A stretch of DNA of 64,000 nt from Toxorhynchites rutilus septentrionalis (GCF_029784135.1 NC_073746.1:180731788-180795787), one strand, 5' to 3'. Positions 34,359-46,918 are shown, counted from the stretch's first letter. A program made the numbers and translations. The notes: generated by a model not told the origin, from the sequence alone.

Positions 34359-36163
34359 TAATGTGAATAAAACGAAATAATGTGAAAAAAACGCACTCCT
34401 ATATCTTCTTCTAACTATATAAATAAAAATGGATCAGTTTTGATAAGAGCAAAACTCGAGAAAGGAATTGTCCGATTTAGGGCTGTTTTTATTCTATCAT
34501 ATTTTCTGTATCAAATATTTATTCCATGTTACGGAGAAACATGTTATTTGAAAGTGGTTGAAACATCTTGAACGAGAATTGTGTCTGAAAATAATCGGAT
34601 ATTATAATGACAAGTTTTGGTAGAAGTACTAGGAATTTTATAGAAAAAGGTAATTTTGAAGGGTAGATTAGAAAATCAATCAATGAACAGTTCTGCGATT
34701 GGACCTACGAACGTGCGCTTAGTAAAAAAAACGTGAATGTGATAACGGAAAATAAATTTTGGGCGGGACGAAGTTTGCCGGGTAAGCTAGTGATTCATAA
34801 AATATCCAGTGAATATCGAGCAGTCAGTGTACTGTAGCAATAAGCTACTACAACTTAATCTCAATTTTTCTACTCCATAAAAGGGAGGCAGCAGTGGTTG
34901 ATGTTGAACAACGAAAACATGGAAAACGGATTGTCATCAATCCAACGCCACCGTACATAACATCTCGCGCATCTCAATGAAAAAGGATGTAAACAGTGTG
35001 AATGTTCGCGCTTCATCTTGAAAGACGACAAAAATTTTCAACTTCATTATATTTTTAGCTGAAGCTTTACGATGAGGCGTTTCAGCAAACCGACCGTAAC
35101 CACACATGACGAGACGATGCTGAGAATGTAATCCGCAAATCACAGCCTAAACATCGCGAAAAGATACCATCGGGAGAATGTTTCATGAAAACAAATCAAA
35201 ACATAATTAACCTAAAGTTGAGTGAAGTTATCTCGCCGAAGTATCTGACAGAGAGTTAAATACATTCAGCGTTAGATTATCACCACAAAACTAACGCCTG
35301 GCCTCCGCCGTTATTGGTGCTGTTGTTGTTCCAGCTGTGTGGTCTTTCTGATCGCGATTAACGGGGCCATGTTTTTAATTTCCTATAATCGTGCCGATAA
35401 ATTATGTAACAGCTACTGTAAGCCTCACTTCGGTGCGGTGTTTGGTGCTGATATGATCGCTTGACAAGTCTCTACTCCTATCGAACCGGTGTCGCCTCTA
35501 GCCCTAATTAATGAGGTGAAAATAGATTATTGACATTCGTTCAAAATACATTTACGATCAGCCTCTCCCTGGTGCTATTTATTCGAGAAAAAAATATCGC
35601 CCAAGTGGTGTGACAGTGTATTGCGTCTACATCATACATCATATATGACAGATACAAGAGATATTAAGGATAGGAAAAAAGCTATAACTATCATGATAAT
35701 TACATCTATTATTCGAATGGGTAAGGGCAGCTATTCCCATAACTGAGTCAGCTGTGTAAGTGATACATATGTAAAATAAAAAATCATCAATGTGGAAAAT
35801 GTTTGTACTTAGATCCAAACTAACAATTCATCAAAACTATTCTCACTTCGCAATATGAATGCGTAGATGAAGAATTGTGATTGAAATGTGAATCATTTTG
35901 TTCTCTCCAGACCACAATTGTTTGGTTATCCAGACAAGTTGTTTGTGAAATGTTACTCTAACAAATTACACCAATCATAATAAGCTGCTGCAGGAAAAGA
36001 GAGATTAGGTTTCGCTTCATCCCGATCGCAACCAACAACTGTGCGCGTCTTTCCACTATGTCGAAACAAATTTTTCATAAAATCAACATTCGGTGCAGTC
36101 TGGCACTTTGAACATTGGCCGCTTTCCGCGCCTATTATGACACGAGACGACGCTGGCTGGAAA

Positions 36164-36171
36164 TATATAAG
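36164..36171 (+). promoter_or_regulatory. Candidate TATA box
   Basis: TATATAAG in the context 'ggaaatatataagtggcagc', within a GC-richer block that also holds an E-box CACGTG 10 bp downstream. No downstream exon is identified, so it may be chance. Confidence 0.25.
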
Positions 36172-36341
36172 TGGCAGCGGCACGTGTTTAAACTGCGCCT
36201 GTGTTTACATGTTATTATATCTTCTTCACATTTATGGCATTCATTACTGCTCCTATTTTTCTTCCACAAGCTCATTTTTCTCTCCTTACATCTCGTTAAT
36301 TTGTACAAACATTGGTTCCCAAAAAAAAAAAAAATACGTTC

Positions 36342-36371
36342 CGGCTTTCGAAACTACAGTTTCGAAAGCCG
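36342..36371. repeat. Perfect 14-bp hairpin
   Basis: Arms CGGCTTTCGAAACT and AGTTTCGAAAGCCG are separated by 2 nt and follow a 14-A run. No U tract or known RNA family was recognised. Confidence 0.85.
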
Positions 36372-36584
36372 AACGGATGGATGCAATTTTGCTTTCTTAC
36401 ATCTTTTATGAGGCAAAAAAAGACAAAGCCAAAAAAAATACAGATTTAATGAGGGTGGTGACTAACAGCCGGGAGGTTCCAGCAAACATCACTTACAATT
36501 CCCGCATAAGTCCACAACTCTCCAGAAGTTCTTGGCTTGGAGCGTGGCATAAACAAGAAACACATGTGGCCCTGTTAAGTACCT

Positions 36585-36587
<3 letters not shown>

Positions 36588-36617
<30 letters not shown>
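36588..36617. repeat. (CT)n microsatellite
   Basis: Fifteen CT/TC units in a row. Confidence 0.95.
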
Positions 36618-36619
<2 letters not shown>

Positions 36620-37504
36620 TCTAATTGATATTATGATCCACGCGCATATCGCATCGCCGCACCCTCAGCCTCTGTGCCACGAGCGGATTGAACTTGTCAT
36701 GTTGTTCTGGCACAGAATGGATATACGTCATACAATATAGAGCGGAGCAGGAACTTAAGTGTAACATGCTTTAAAGCGGCATTAAAGCAGATTATGTCGA
36801 AAAATCCTTTTCGGTTTCGGAATGTTCGTTACAATCGTGCTCAGATGGGACGGGTGGATTAGCGGCCGTCAGTTGGAATTCCACGTATGCTTTGTATGTG
36901 TGTCTGTGTGTTGTTCGGATTGCCTCCTGAAGGTAGAGGGAATCGATTGTCAGCTGTGTGATGTTGAACATGTACCACCGAACGTGTATGGTTTATATTT
37001 TGAAACAAATGTGAGCTGTGATAGCTTTTTGTTGGATGGCTTAAAATGAGTGTTTAATCATTCTGGAAGGTCTCATTTGTGTGAAACTATTTTTTTTTTG
37101 GGATCAAATTCCACATGGTATTAATTCGACAATCAGTACTGATCATCACATTTAACCATTAGAACATCAAAACTTCACTGGGTCATATTGTTTACTTTAA
37201 TGTTCGACCAAATTCATATTAATACATTTATGATGAATGAAATTCATGTTTGCGGCATATTCGTAAGTACAACAAACTACTCTGTTTGTTTAAAATAGGG
37301 TAATACAATGAAAACACTCTTGTTTCGACATGAAGCTCACATGTTTAGTTTTTATTTTAATTGTCGTCAAACTAAATTGTAGACTGATAAATTCTTACTG
37401 CTGCTTAAAACTACTTACTTAAAACTTAAAAAAAAAGAGTGCTGGCTGGACAACTTTTCCGTTTAATTCAAAATAGGATTTTAACAAATTACATGATCAA
37501 TTTT

Positions 37505-39790
37505 TTTTTATTTATTTATTTATTTCGTCAAACCAGCGTAGATTAAATATGCTGCTCAAATATTACAGTGAAATTTAACGATATCTTATTCTATTCAGAC
37601 AGTCTTTGAGCATTGATCTTGACATGGATACATCAATTGTTTCACTGTGTTCGTTACAGAGGCTCATCATACGATTAATAGGACTACATTTGGCATAATT
37701 CGTTCTTCGGTAATCTATGTAGAAAATGTTAGGGTTTCTCAGGTGCCTAATCGGTGCGTAAAGGTGCGTAGGTTTCCTAATATTCCTTCTGAGTTCACTC
37801 GTTGTGATATGATATCAATAATAAATAGAATCATGGCAGAGTTCCGACGTTCTTTTGGGCTTTTAATATTGATTAGCATACAGCGTGCTTCATATGGAGG
37901 GAGATGATATGAAGACCAGCCTAGTTTACGGAGTGCAAATAATAAAAACAGATTCAATTCTGTCTTCGTGTGAAGTTATGTAGGGGGACCATACAATACT
38001 ACAGTATTCGAGAATTGATCTGACGTATGTAATATAGAATGTTTTTATTGTGTACAGATCGTGGAAATGGTAACTAAAGCGTTTGATGAAGCTCAACATA
38101 TTATTTGCTCTATGGATGATTGTATTATAATGATCAACGAAGGTTAGTTTCGAATCTAAGACCACGCCTAAGTCTCTTACTCGTTGACATCTACTGATGG
38201 GTTGATTTCCCAGCTAAACACCATTTTTCAATGGTGTTCTTCTTCTTGTAAAAGTAATCATAGTGCATTTCCAAACATTGAGCTGTAATAAACTCTTAGT
38301 GCACCAATTATAAGCTATGTCAACTTCATTTTTTGAATGTTTGAGTGTCTTCTTCATTCTTTATCTCCATATACAGCTTCATATCATCTGCGTAGATAAG
38401 TGCCTTAATACTGTTAAGAAAAACGCAAACGTCATTAACAAATAAAATGAACAAAAGTGGCCCCAAACGAGATCCTTGAGGAGCTCCGGATGTAACAAAT
38501 ATTGGTTTTGAAATTTTCCCATTAAATCTTACCATTTGCGTGCGGTCAGTCAAATATGACTCTAGCCATTTGAATAGCATGACTTCTATCCCTATTTTTT
38601 TAAGTTTAAGAAGGAGTAAGGGTATATCAACACGATCGAAAGCCTTACTAAAGTCAGTGTATAGAGCTTCAACTTGATTACCATTATCAATCGCATTCAA
38701 AGTGAATGGGACAAATTCCAGAAAATTTGTTGTTGTTGATCGTCCTTTGGAAGAACCGTGTTGCTTTTTCGTAATTCGTGTCTTTAGTTGTTGAAAAAGT
38801 TTTTGGTTTATTATGGCTTCAAAGAGTTTTGGAATGCAAGAAATAATTGCATCTCCACGATAATTTCTTACATCGGATCTATTACCGGATTTGAATATTG
38901 GTACAAGAAAAGAGTTTTTCCATATTTTTGGGAACCTTTCTAATTTCAATGACTCATTAAAAAGCCATAAAAGTGGATGAGTTAATTCAGATGCCAATTT
39001 TTTTTTATAAAAACCGGTGGAATTTCGTCAGGACCTGGCCCTTTTGAGACATCAAGCTTATTTAATGCGTCAAATGTAAGTTAGTTTTCTGACTCCAACA
39101 TCACATGGAAATTCTGGAAGAAATGCAAAGAAGTCACGATCTCGGTCCTCCTCAGCTGTTACAATATAAACTTCTTGAAAAAATGTTGCAAAGAGGTTGC
39201 CATTTTTTTCTGGGTCATTCCCCATGGTATCGTCAAGGTGCATGCGTGATGGAAAACCAATGCTTTTTAATTTAGTCTTATATAATTAAAGAAACTTTTC
39301 GGGTTAGACCTTATGTCCGACTCTGTTTTTAAGTTGGAATCTTCAAAAGCGCTTTTAATGGTTGAGTTGAGCTGCTCGCAAACGTTCAGATATTTTTCGA
39401 GATTAGCGTCAGATTGTATTTCTTATAAACTTTATGTGCCTTCTGTTTTTTTATTTTTTAGATTCTTTATATTTTGATTAAACCAAATTGGATATTTTGT
39501 GTTTATATTTCTCCTTTTTCGTCTTGTTGGTATCTCCTCGTCTATAATTTCATTGATCATCGAGTAAAAAGTCGTCACTGCTACTTCAATGTTTTCCACA
39601 CTTCGAAATAAATATTTTTTTGTTTTATAGAAATGTTTACGCTTTGGAGAAACGCTGTATACTAAAATTGTAAATAACCCTTGAATTATATACCCTGTCA
39701 TCTGTTGGAAAACAATGGAAACATAATGGTCTTAATAATAAGGCGAAGTGTTCCATTAGAAGTACAAATATATAGAGATACCATGTCTTT
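37505..39790 (-). mobile_element. 5'-truncated CR1/L2-like LINE
   Basis: Minus-strand LINE whose 3' end carries a poly(T)/(TTTA)n tail at 37501-37525. It encodes only the region from the pre-RT linker through the RT and its C-terminal extension. No RNase H was seen, in line with CR1/L2/Jockey-type elements. The 5' boundary is unclear, near the Tc1 element at 39816. Confidence 0.75.
37926..39701 (-). pseudogene. LINE reverse transcriptase (CR1/L2-like), fragmentary
   Basis: The linker part (39701-39432) contains RRKRRNINTKYPIWFNQN. The RT (38997-38326) contains 'LVPIFKSGNRSDVRNYR', 'TDFSKAFDRVD' with a catalytic Asp, 'SGAPQGSRLGPLLFILFVND', and an intact 'YADDMKLYM' box. After a frameshift the C-terminal reading at 38165-37926 has 'LGVVLDSKLTF' and 'YVRSILEYCSIVWSPY'. 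The endonuclease is absent by truncation. The RT core is well preserved, so the insertion is fairly young. Confidence 0.8.
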
Positions 39791-39815
39791 AGTAGTCGAA
39801 ACTTTTTGTACTATA

Positions 39816-41399
39816 CAGTGGGGGAAAATCCTATAAGCGCACCTGGGTTTTCTGAAAATTCTAGATATATAGTCGATAAAACCATTCCTTTTTTACGTAG
39901 TGATTTCCTAATGACTAAATGTGTACTAACTTTGTTGTTTAAGTCATCATTGGTGCAAACATATTTTTTACTAAAACATTTTTAAAATTATGGTGCGAAA
40001 TTCTCATAAGCGCAACTGGCATTTTAAATATTTTCCCACCAATATGTAAACATCTTGGCCATTTTTCAACACATCCTGGTAAGATTGTAACGTGAGAACG
40101 AGTTAACCACAATCAGCTAAGCAGTGAAGTAGCGCAATTGAATTTGAAGCACGATGCCGAAAGGAAAGTTCTTGGACGAAACTGAGCGGAGATTAATAAC
40201 CGAATTGAAGGATATTGGTTTAAGCAAACGGGAGATAGCAAAGAGGATCGATAGAGGTGAAACAGTGGTCCGGATTTTTTTCAAGAAGGGCCCAAAAGAT
40301 GGCATCAGAAGGAAGAATAAAGGTAACTGCAAAATTTCAAACCGCGACCTGAACCGCATCATTCGGCTTGGGGAGACTGGAAAATTTAATGCTTCGGAAA
40401 TAAAGCAAGAACTGGACCTTCCCATATCCAAACGACGTGTTTCCAAAATTTTGCGAGGATCTCGACATCTGGTTTACACGAAGAAGGCAAAGAAACCAAA
40501 CCTCACCCCAAGGCACATTAAAGCAAGATTGGATTTCGCTAAACAGCACATGGATTGGAAGGCAGAGTGGGATGAAGTGATCTTTTCCGACGAGAAAAAG
40601 TTCAATCTTGATGGTCCCGACTGCTGCGCGTATTATTGGCATGATCTACGAAAAAATCCCGAAGTGAAGTTGAGCAGGAATTTTGGTGGTGGAAGTCTCA
40701 TGGTGTGGGCTGCGTTTTCAAGAAAAGGGAAGACTCCTATCGCCACTATTTCGACAAGGATGAACTCCGACAACTATGTAGAGCTACTGGACAGTGTTTT
40801 GGTGCCATTTACAGAAGACATTATGGACGACAACTTCATCTTCCAGCAGGATAATGCTGCCATTCACGTAAGCAAGAAATCATTGTCATGGTTTTCCGAA
40901 AGAAACATTTAGGTTATGGACTGGCCAGCTCGTAGCCCGGATCTCAATCCCATCGAGAATCTCTGGGGAATCCTGGCAAGGCGAGTCTACAGTGGTGGAC
41001 GGCAATTTGCAACAGTTCGTGAGTTGGAGAGATGTGTAAGGGACGAGTGGAATAAAATTCCACATGAAATATTGGATAATATGATTGAGTCAATGCCAAA
41101 CCGTGTCTATGAAACTATTCTGAAAAATGGTAAACCAACCAAATATTGAATGCTGTCATTTTCATGTATAAATCGTTCTTTGAGAATAAAGTCTGATGTG
41201 CGCTTATAAGAATTTCTACCTTGAAAACACGTTATTCTCATTCTGAATAACTGTTGAGAATAGGATTGGAACTTTTCTTGGCAAGATAAACTTGATGTTC
41301 GAAGGTCATTTAAATCCCATGAAAATATTTTGGAAATATATATCTAGTTAATCTTACAGCCAAAATATACATGTGCGCTTAAAGGAATTTCTCGCACTG
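39816..41399 (+). mobile_element. Tc1-like element with IR/DR ends (1584 bp)
   Basis: Outer TIRs begin CAGTGGGGGAAAATCC at the left and CAGTGCGAGAAATTCC (reverse complement) at the right, with TA on each side (39814-39815, 41400-41401). A second copy of the 'aaattctcataagcgcaac' motif lies about 180 bp inside each end (39998-40016 and 41198-41217). That is the inverted-repeat/direct-repeat layout of Sleeping Beauty-type Tc1 elements. Confidence 0.88.
40154..41149 (+). pseudogene. Tc1 DD34E transposase with a single amber stop
   Basis: A 331-codon frame is interrupted only by TAG at 40910-40912. It starts MPKGKFLDETERR with a helix-turn-helix (LSKREIAKRIDRGETVV). It has the catalytic Asp motifs IFSDEKKF and FQQDNAAIH, then after the stop WPARSPDLNPIENLW with the catalytic Glu. 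Counting the stop as a residue gives the exact DD34E spacing. The C-terminal MPNRVYETILKNGK is typical. The stop replaces the residue just before the VMDWPARSPD block. Without readthrough the enzyme lacks the Glu and is inactive. Confidence 0.9.
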
Positions 41400-41698
41400 T
41401 ATTGGAGTGCATCATAGTCTGTCATGAAGGTAAACATTACATATTAAGTCAGAATTTATATTATTATTCGTATCTAAAATAAAAAAAAACACTTTTTAAA
41501 TGTAATTCGATTATCCTTTATTTTAATACCGCGTTGATGGTTAGATTGATAAAATTCAGTTCGGCTTTATGTGTTTTTTGTAGAATGCATAGAGAATTGA
41601 GAATATTTGTCAAAAATATGGTCATATTTACTAATTATTCCTCCCAGTGTACAAATAACGGTACAGTAAAACCTGTTTTGGTGCGCTTTTTGTATGTG

Positions 41699-42110
41699 CA
41701 GGGTGGCCACCCATTCGGGAGAAGCGGGAAATGCGGGAGAAATCGGGAATCAAAATCCATCAGGAAAAATGCGGGAAAAAGTCAGTATTTTTTACTCAAT
41801 TTTTTTGCGCCCTAATACTTTACTGTATGTGTTTTAGCGCTTTACGATCTTCTAAGCAGCGTGGATCTAATTTTTTTAAAAAAAACCTTGCTCTGTTGAA
41901 GGAAGTAATTCACTGTTCCACGGATGGCCCAGAAATAAACTGGAAAATATTTAAGGATTTTAAAAGCGACGTTCAAGAACCCACATCAAGCCCGTCGTAC
42001 AACATTTTCAACATTGGAAGCTCCGTACGGCCCATAAAAAATTCGTCGATAAGCGCTTCTGCAGATAAAATAAAGAATGAGACAATTGTGTTCAAAGTCC
42101 TCTGCTAAAA
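41699..42110 (+). pseudogene. hAT transposase remnant with one TIR
   Basis: The terminus reads CAGGGTGGCCACCCATTCGG followed by 'gggaaatgcgggaga', a common hAT end. Downstream, 'VIHCSTDGPEINWKIFKDFK' and 'NIFNIGSSVRP' resemble the 'SMDGPNVNxxF...LIDIGSCSLH' core of hAT transposases. The conserved His region and the right end are missing. Bases 42519-42600 hold a second 'cagggtgtcgattacc' terminus with 'tcagggaaaatcg', probably from another hAT. Confidence 0.55.
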
Positions 42111-42921
42111 TTATATTATCTGCATATCAAAGAAAAGATCAAAGATTGAACCATTTTTGTATGGAACATATTGCTTAGCCGAAAAAGAAGCTTCCAAATT
42201 TGACATTGTTTGTGAAAACAAGTTGAAAAAAGTGGAAAACGATTCTATCGCATGGCAACGCATAATTGGAGAGAGGATTTAATGTTATTTTCGATAGTTA
42301 ATGAAATAATTAAGCACTTAAATAAAAACATGAACATGATCATACATGATCATATCATATAAACATGATCATATCTCACTTATTTTATTATTTTTTTTTT
42401 CATTCTGATTGTTCAGTCATGTCGATGAGATTTGATTCAAGTCACTTACTTATCAAATTTTACTTACATCGAATTTATTGTAGAATTCCGAACGCATAGA
42501 ACAGTCGCTTTATGGAGGCAGGGTGTCGATTACCTTGAAAAACTTTGAAAATCAGGGAATATCAGGGTATTCAAACAATGTCAGGGAAAATCGTCAATCT
42601 GGAAATAATGAGATTCGGTCAATTAAAAATTTGCTTATTGCAGAAATTGATGATACCAAAAAAGGCTGTGTTTGACTAGTTTGACTCTCTATAGGTTTTT
42701 TTTGTATGGAAAATTTGTTGTTTGCTTTTGCCTGTAGATGAACTTAGTCCTTCCGAAGAGGGTACAGCGCGAAAGTAGCCGGCTTTTACATTCGTGCTGT
42801 TTTTGCTGGCATTTGGCATCAGTGTCTTCATTTTTGTTCTTCGAAAACTATCGATAAATTCATTCTTGAAACCTAGGGGGGAAATGGGGGAAATTTGGAC
42901 TCCCTAAGCATATCGCCTAAT

Positions 42922-43741
42922 ACAGGCCGGATTCGATTATCCGGAGTATTGATTTTTTTTTCACTCCGGATAATCGAATCCTCCGGATAATCGAGTCAAA
43001 ACATTTCTTTTTCTTTATTTGTTTTTTTTGTATGTATTTTTCGTTTTTTGAAAATAAAAGAGGAATTTGATTTTTGATTCATCCCCTTAAAGTCAGAAAA
43101 CACCTTTCTCACATGAAAAAAATTAATTGATCCAGATTCTCTCAGGAGGTGATAGACGATCATATTTGATGAATAAAATCCTCCTAAGCATATGTTCGAA
43201 TTTCAACAACGACAGAGTTACAGAACTTTTTTTTGGTTTCGGACTCTGTTGCTTCAAACTGGCTCTACATTAAAAAGTACGCTACGGAAGACGATTCTGA
43301 TGCTTTAATTTGAAAGATAAGAAAATTTAGTACAGGATATAGTAGTGGAACAACTAAATTAGTGAATTTTAATAACATTTTGGAAGTAAAACACATAAAA
43401 GTTAATAATTTTTAATGTGTTATTATTAATTTCATCCTAAAAGTTTATATTAAACTAGGTTGTTTCTATCAATTGAAATGAAGTTCTTTAATTGTGGAGC
43501 GAATTTGTTCTTTCACGCACAACTTCTATCTTTCTTAATTTGGCTGCAATATCGATATAAACAATTCCTGGTGAAAATTCAAGCAAAATCTTCAAAATCA
43601 CGATTTTTACCCCACTGTACGTGTAATAGCCACTTAAACTCATCCTTAACGTTGAAAGGTTACATTTCTTCATGAAATAAGCCATATTTGAAATATAAAA
43701 AAAATAAAAATTCCAAACTGAATATAATTGAGTCCGACCTG
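42922..43741. mobile_element. pogo-type TIR element, 820 bp, noncoding
   Basis: The left end CAGGCCGGATTCGATTATCC (from 42923) and the reverse complement of the right end CAGGTCGGACTCAATTATAT are inverted, with TA on both sides (42921-42922, 43742-43743). TA duplications and a CAG...GATTATCCGG terminus fit a pogo/Tigger-like MITE. No transposase was seen inside. Confidence 0.6.
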
Positions 43742-43743
43742 TA

Positions 43744-44600
43744 CTGTATTCTATTAGTCAAATCATTTCATTTGATACCAATATTGAGGGAATTGCAAAA
43801 AATACATAGTCGACCGTTTTGTGGCGGCGACCTTTTCGAATTTATGTTGTTCATAGTGTAGTGTATTCTCCAAATCAAGCCATTCAGCAATTTTTTTTTG
43901 CGGCGGGCAAATTGAATTTTTCAAGATCATGGAATACGCAGTTTTATAATGACAGTAGAATTAAATGTATGTTCCATATTTCAGATCAATCATTCAACAG
44001 GAACGGGGTCAATTTTCTATTAATGTGGGACAACCTAACAAACATTCAAACATACATAGAAACAGGTCAAGCTGAATGAAACCATTCAAAAAGTAATTAG
44101 TTGTTTGGGGACTGCGGCCATCTTGAAATTGGATTTTCCATTATCTGCTATGTTCTACTAGTCGAAAACTTTCTGTTGATAAATTTTTGGGCATTTTTCA
44201 AAAATAACTGTGTTCTACTAGTCAAGCCTTTTCATTTGATACCCATATTGAAGGGGTTGTGAAAAAATATATATGGCGCTATTTTGTGGTGGTGGCCATT
44301 TTAAATTTGAATTTTTCATAAATAACTGTATTCTACTAGTTAAGCCCTTTCATTAGATACTCATATTGATGGGGTTCTGAGAAAATATGTAACCCGCCAT
44401 TTTGTAGTGGCCGCCATCTTAGATTTGCATTTTTTTATAAATAACTGTATTCTACTAGTCAAGCCCTTTCATTTGAAACCCATATTGATGGTGTTGTGAA
44501 AAAAATATATATGGTGCCATCTTGAGGTGGCGGCCATTTAGGATTTGCATTTTTCATAAATAACTGTTTTCTTTTAGTCAAGCCCTTTCATTTGATACCC
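43744..44600 (+). repeat. 118-bp minisatellite with leader, second locus
   Basis: The leader at 43900-44090 matches 550-720 and 1485-1680 reversed. Units at about 44200-44590 share 'cataaataactgtgttctac', 'ccgccattttgtagtggc' and 'tttcatttgatacc'. The period is about 118 bp. Confidence 0.75.
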
Positions 44601-44810
44601 ATACCAGGTGTCTTGGCCAGAATCCAGACCAGAAAAATTGGGTTGAGACCATCTCGAATTCTGCATGGATCTTTTAACTGTTGTTCGAGCATTTTCAAAC
44701 ACTTTCGATGCTTGGTCAAAGAAAATCCGGTCTTGAAGGCCTGCGTTGCTCTTCCAAGCTCCTCCTTCTTCCAACGTTGTCTGCTCATCCTCTTTTTGTA
44801 ATCCAGCGGT
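44600..44810 (-). pseudogene. pogo-like transposase fragment with a psq helix-turn-helix
   Basis: Two overlapping minus-strand frames join by a frameshift into one domain: MSRQRWKKEELGRATQAFKT, then FFDQASKVFENARTTVKRSM. This resembles the 'W.EE.L..A..AV..G..S...ASK.FNVPRTTLKRR' pipsqueak helix-turn-helix of pogo/Tigger-type transposases. Only the DNA-binding N-terminus is present; it sits inside a 118-bp repeat unit. Confidence 0.55.
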
Positions 44811-45080
44811 ATCTGGAATCAATCAGACCAAAGAAAAGCCTCAACCCTCTAGGACCAATTCACCCCACAAAATTAAACAGTTTAATCAGTGGAAAAAAAC
44901 CTTAAAACCACGATCGGAAAACTCACATTTATCTAAACTGAAAACTCACATTTATCTAAACTGTTAACTAAATAGATAAGTTAACGAACTGTAACTACCG
45001 ACCTAGTAGAAATTTTGATTGCTAGTCTAGATCTGGATTTTTTCTGAAAAATTACTGTAAAATCGGGGAATATCAGTATT

Positions 45081-46300
45081 TTTTTGACGTAGGAATACGT
45101 CTTTCATTAAGGGTGCCAAATAAGAAAACAGGTCACGGTTTTATGAAATAATGTTAACGTTAATAACTATTTTTGCTGCGTACGGATCTTAACGATTTGT
45201 ATACCAATCGAATCGGAAATTTTCTAAGATTTGTTTGATATGCTATACATTACAATCCTATAGTGTGTATATGGTTCAAATTGATGAACATTGGGAGCAT
45301 TCACATTTCCTCATACATTTGTTCTGTCCATTTGTGTGCTATCCCGAACAGAGTTGTCAATCATGGGTAACTTATGCAGCCGCTAGAATAGAAACAACGA
45401 AGGGGGATAGCGAAACGAAAATATTTGCGAAGTAAACTCCACCCTTGCCTAGTAAGTAAGCTGTCGCTAGCGTATAAGTGTTGCATCCCCTCTGAGGAAA
45501 ATTTTCAGAATCTTTCTGTGCCCGAAACAACAAAGGTCGCTTATTCTGCTCATTTTGGGTTTTATGTTTCTCCTCGAGCTGTGAACGCTGCGAATATTTC
45601 CGCGAATATTTCACATGAAGTGCATCTGGCATTGCAATTAACACAACCATCCGAGCCATTGCAAAGCAGGCGAAAAAAGAGAAGAGTGCCAATGATTATA
45701 GGTCGCTTGTGGCCATCAGTGTTTGGCTTTGCTTATTGTGTTGCTTATTTTCGTTGCGCGAAACTTAGAACTTGTCCATTTTCTGTACATGTGAATAGCA
45801 CACCTTCGATACTTTTAGTTGCCATTCGTATTTGTTCTAGTGTGCATCGGCTCAGTACTGATGCAACAAGCTCCTAGCTTTGTTGACGGTTTTGACCGAG
45901 AGTTGAGAAACCATTTTTTTCATAAACGGTCATTCTCACGATGTTGCATTTTTATCGCTACAACTGTGTGCATCTGTTAGACGTGTGTTTGATGCTTGTT
46001 GAATTGCGATGCACGGAAGAAGCTTCTCGTTAAATACTCAGTGCAATGCGTGCATTGATTTAAGAAACAAATTGCGACATTACCAATTAGCGTATTGTTC
46101 TCGCAAAGGCAAGAAAGAATCGTTGCTTCTCGAAATGATTCTACAAACCACACAAGCCATTAAACCTTTTCAGGGTCCCGGATCTTTTTACTATAGAGTT
46201 ATTTATGGAATTTCGAAGTATTCGCAAATAATATCCGAAATGATAAACCAACAAATAAAAAAAAGTGTTTAGTTTGCGTAGTCCTACGTCCTAAGCGGTC
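45081..46300 (+). mobile_element. Unclassified element with two unknown ORFs
   Basis: The block is bracketed by the motif GACGTAGGAATACGTC at 45085 and its relative GTAGTCCTACGTC at 46278. The left 165 bp recur inverted at 22805-22990, and the right flank 'gtcgtgtctcggatacaac' recurs at 27724. Open frames at 45425-45877 (150 codons) and 46009-46272 (87 codons, ending just before the right motif) have no domain I recognise. It may be part of an LTR or DNA transposon, or a repeat that captured host sequence. Confidence 0.35.
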
Positions 46301-46918
46301 GTGTCTCGGATACAACCCCTGGGAGGGTATCCGGAACATTCTCAAAATATGTATGGATGTGATCAATGAGGTTCTGGTTAGTTATTCTAATGAATGAACC
46401 TTTTTGAGTTCTGAGTAAGTAAAGGTGGGGTGAATCTGATACGTTTTAAAGCGCTTCAGGTCCCAGGTGCATGTACAAACAATCCCGTCCGTATATCCAG
46501 AACCCTACATCCAACTCAGAATCTGTTGCTAAGAAACACATCGTCCAACATATCTCAACGTATAGAAGGAAAACAAAACAAAATCGAACGTTGATCACGA
46601 ATGGAGTAATTAGGGTTTGAGTTATTTACTTAAGGAAACTTTTTTTTTCTGCGGTCCCTATCCACCGTATAAAAAAATGTTCAAATTGTGTAGCGAAAAC
46701 TATTTTTTAAAGCTACTGGTGAAGTTTAATACGATTTTTATGCGATTCTTTTTTTTGTGGTCCCTATTCCTCACATAAAAAAAAATTTTATTTGACTGAA
46801 GAATTGCAACATTGGAACGCAATTGTCAAGTTGGTTGCCTAGGGTCACATTTGCAAGTACATTGCTTTCACAACAACCAAAAAGAGCAGACATATGTTTC
46901 GTTAATTTTATGTATTTA

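Larger units (their letters stand above)
32883..34790 (+). mobile_element. Nonautonomous Helitron-like repeat, copy C, split by ITmD37E copy 2
   Basis: The left part (32883-33060) matches copy A's 165-bp unit. After the ITmD37E insert at 33063-34358 the common 3' region resumes and ends CCGGGTAAGCTAG before T at 34791. The TA target of ITmD37E is inside this repeat. Confidence 0.6.
34800..37500. other. Mostly unique DNA; candidate regulatory region
   Basis: No recognised transposon. The section 35280-35620 and the section 36000-37050 are less AT-rich than the surroundings. Notable items inside are a TATA-like box (36164), a 14-bp hairpin (36342) and a CT tract (36588), listed separately. Open frames at 36041-36628 and 36822-37049 run through low-complexity DNA and are not credible genes. 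Confidence 0.35.

Noticed and set aside
36041..36628. 195-codon ORF
   Set aside because: It runs through poly(A), a hairpin and a (CT)n tract and ends in a Ser-Leu repeat made by the microsatellite.
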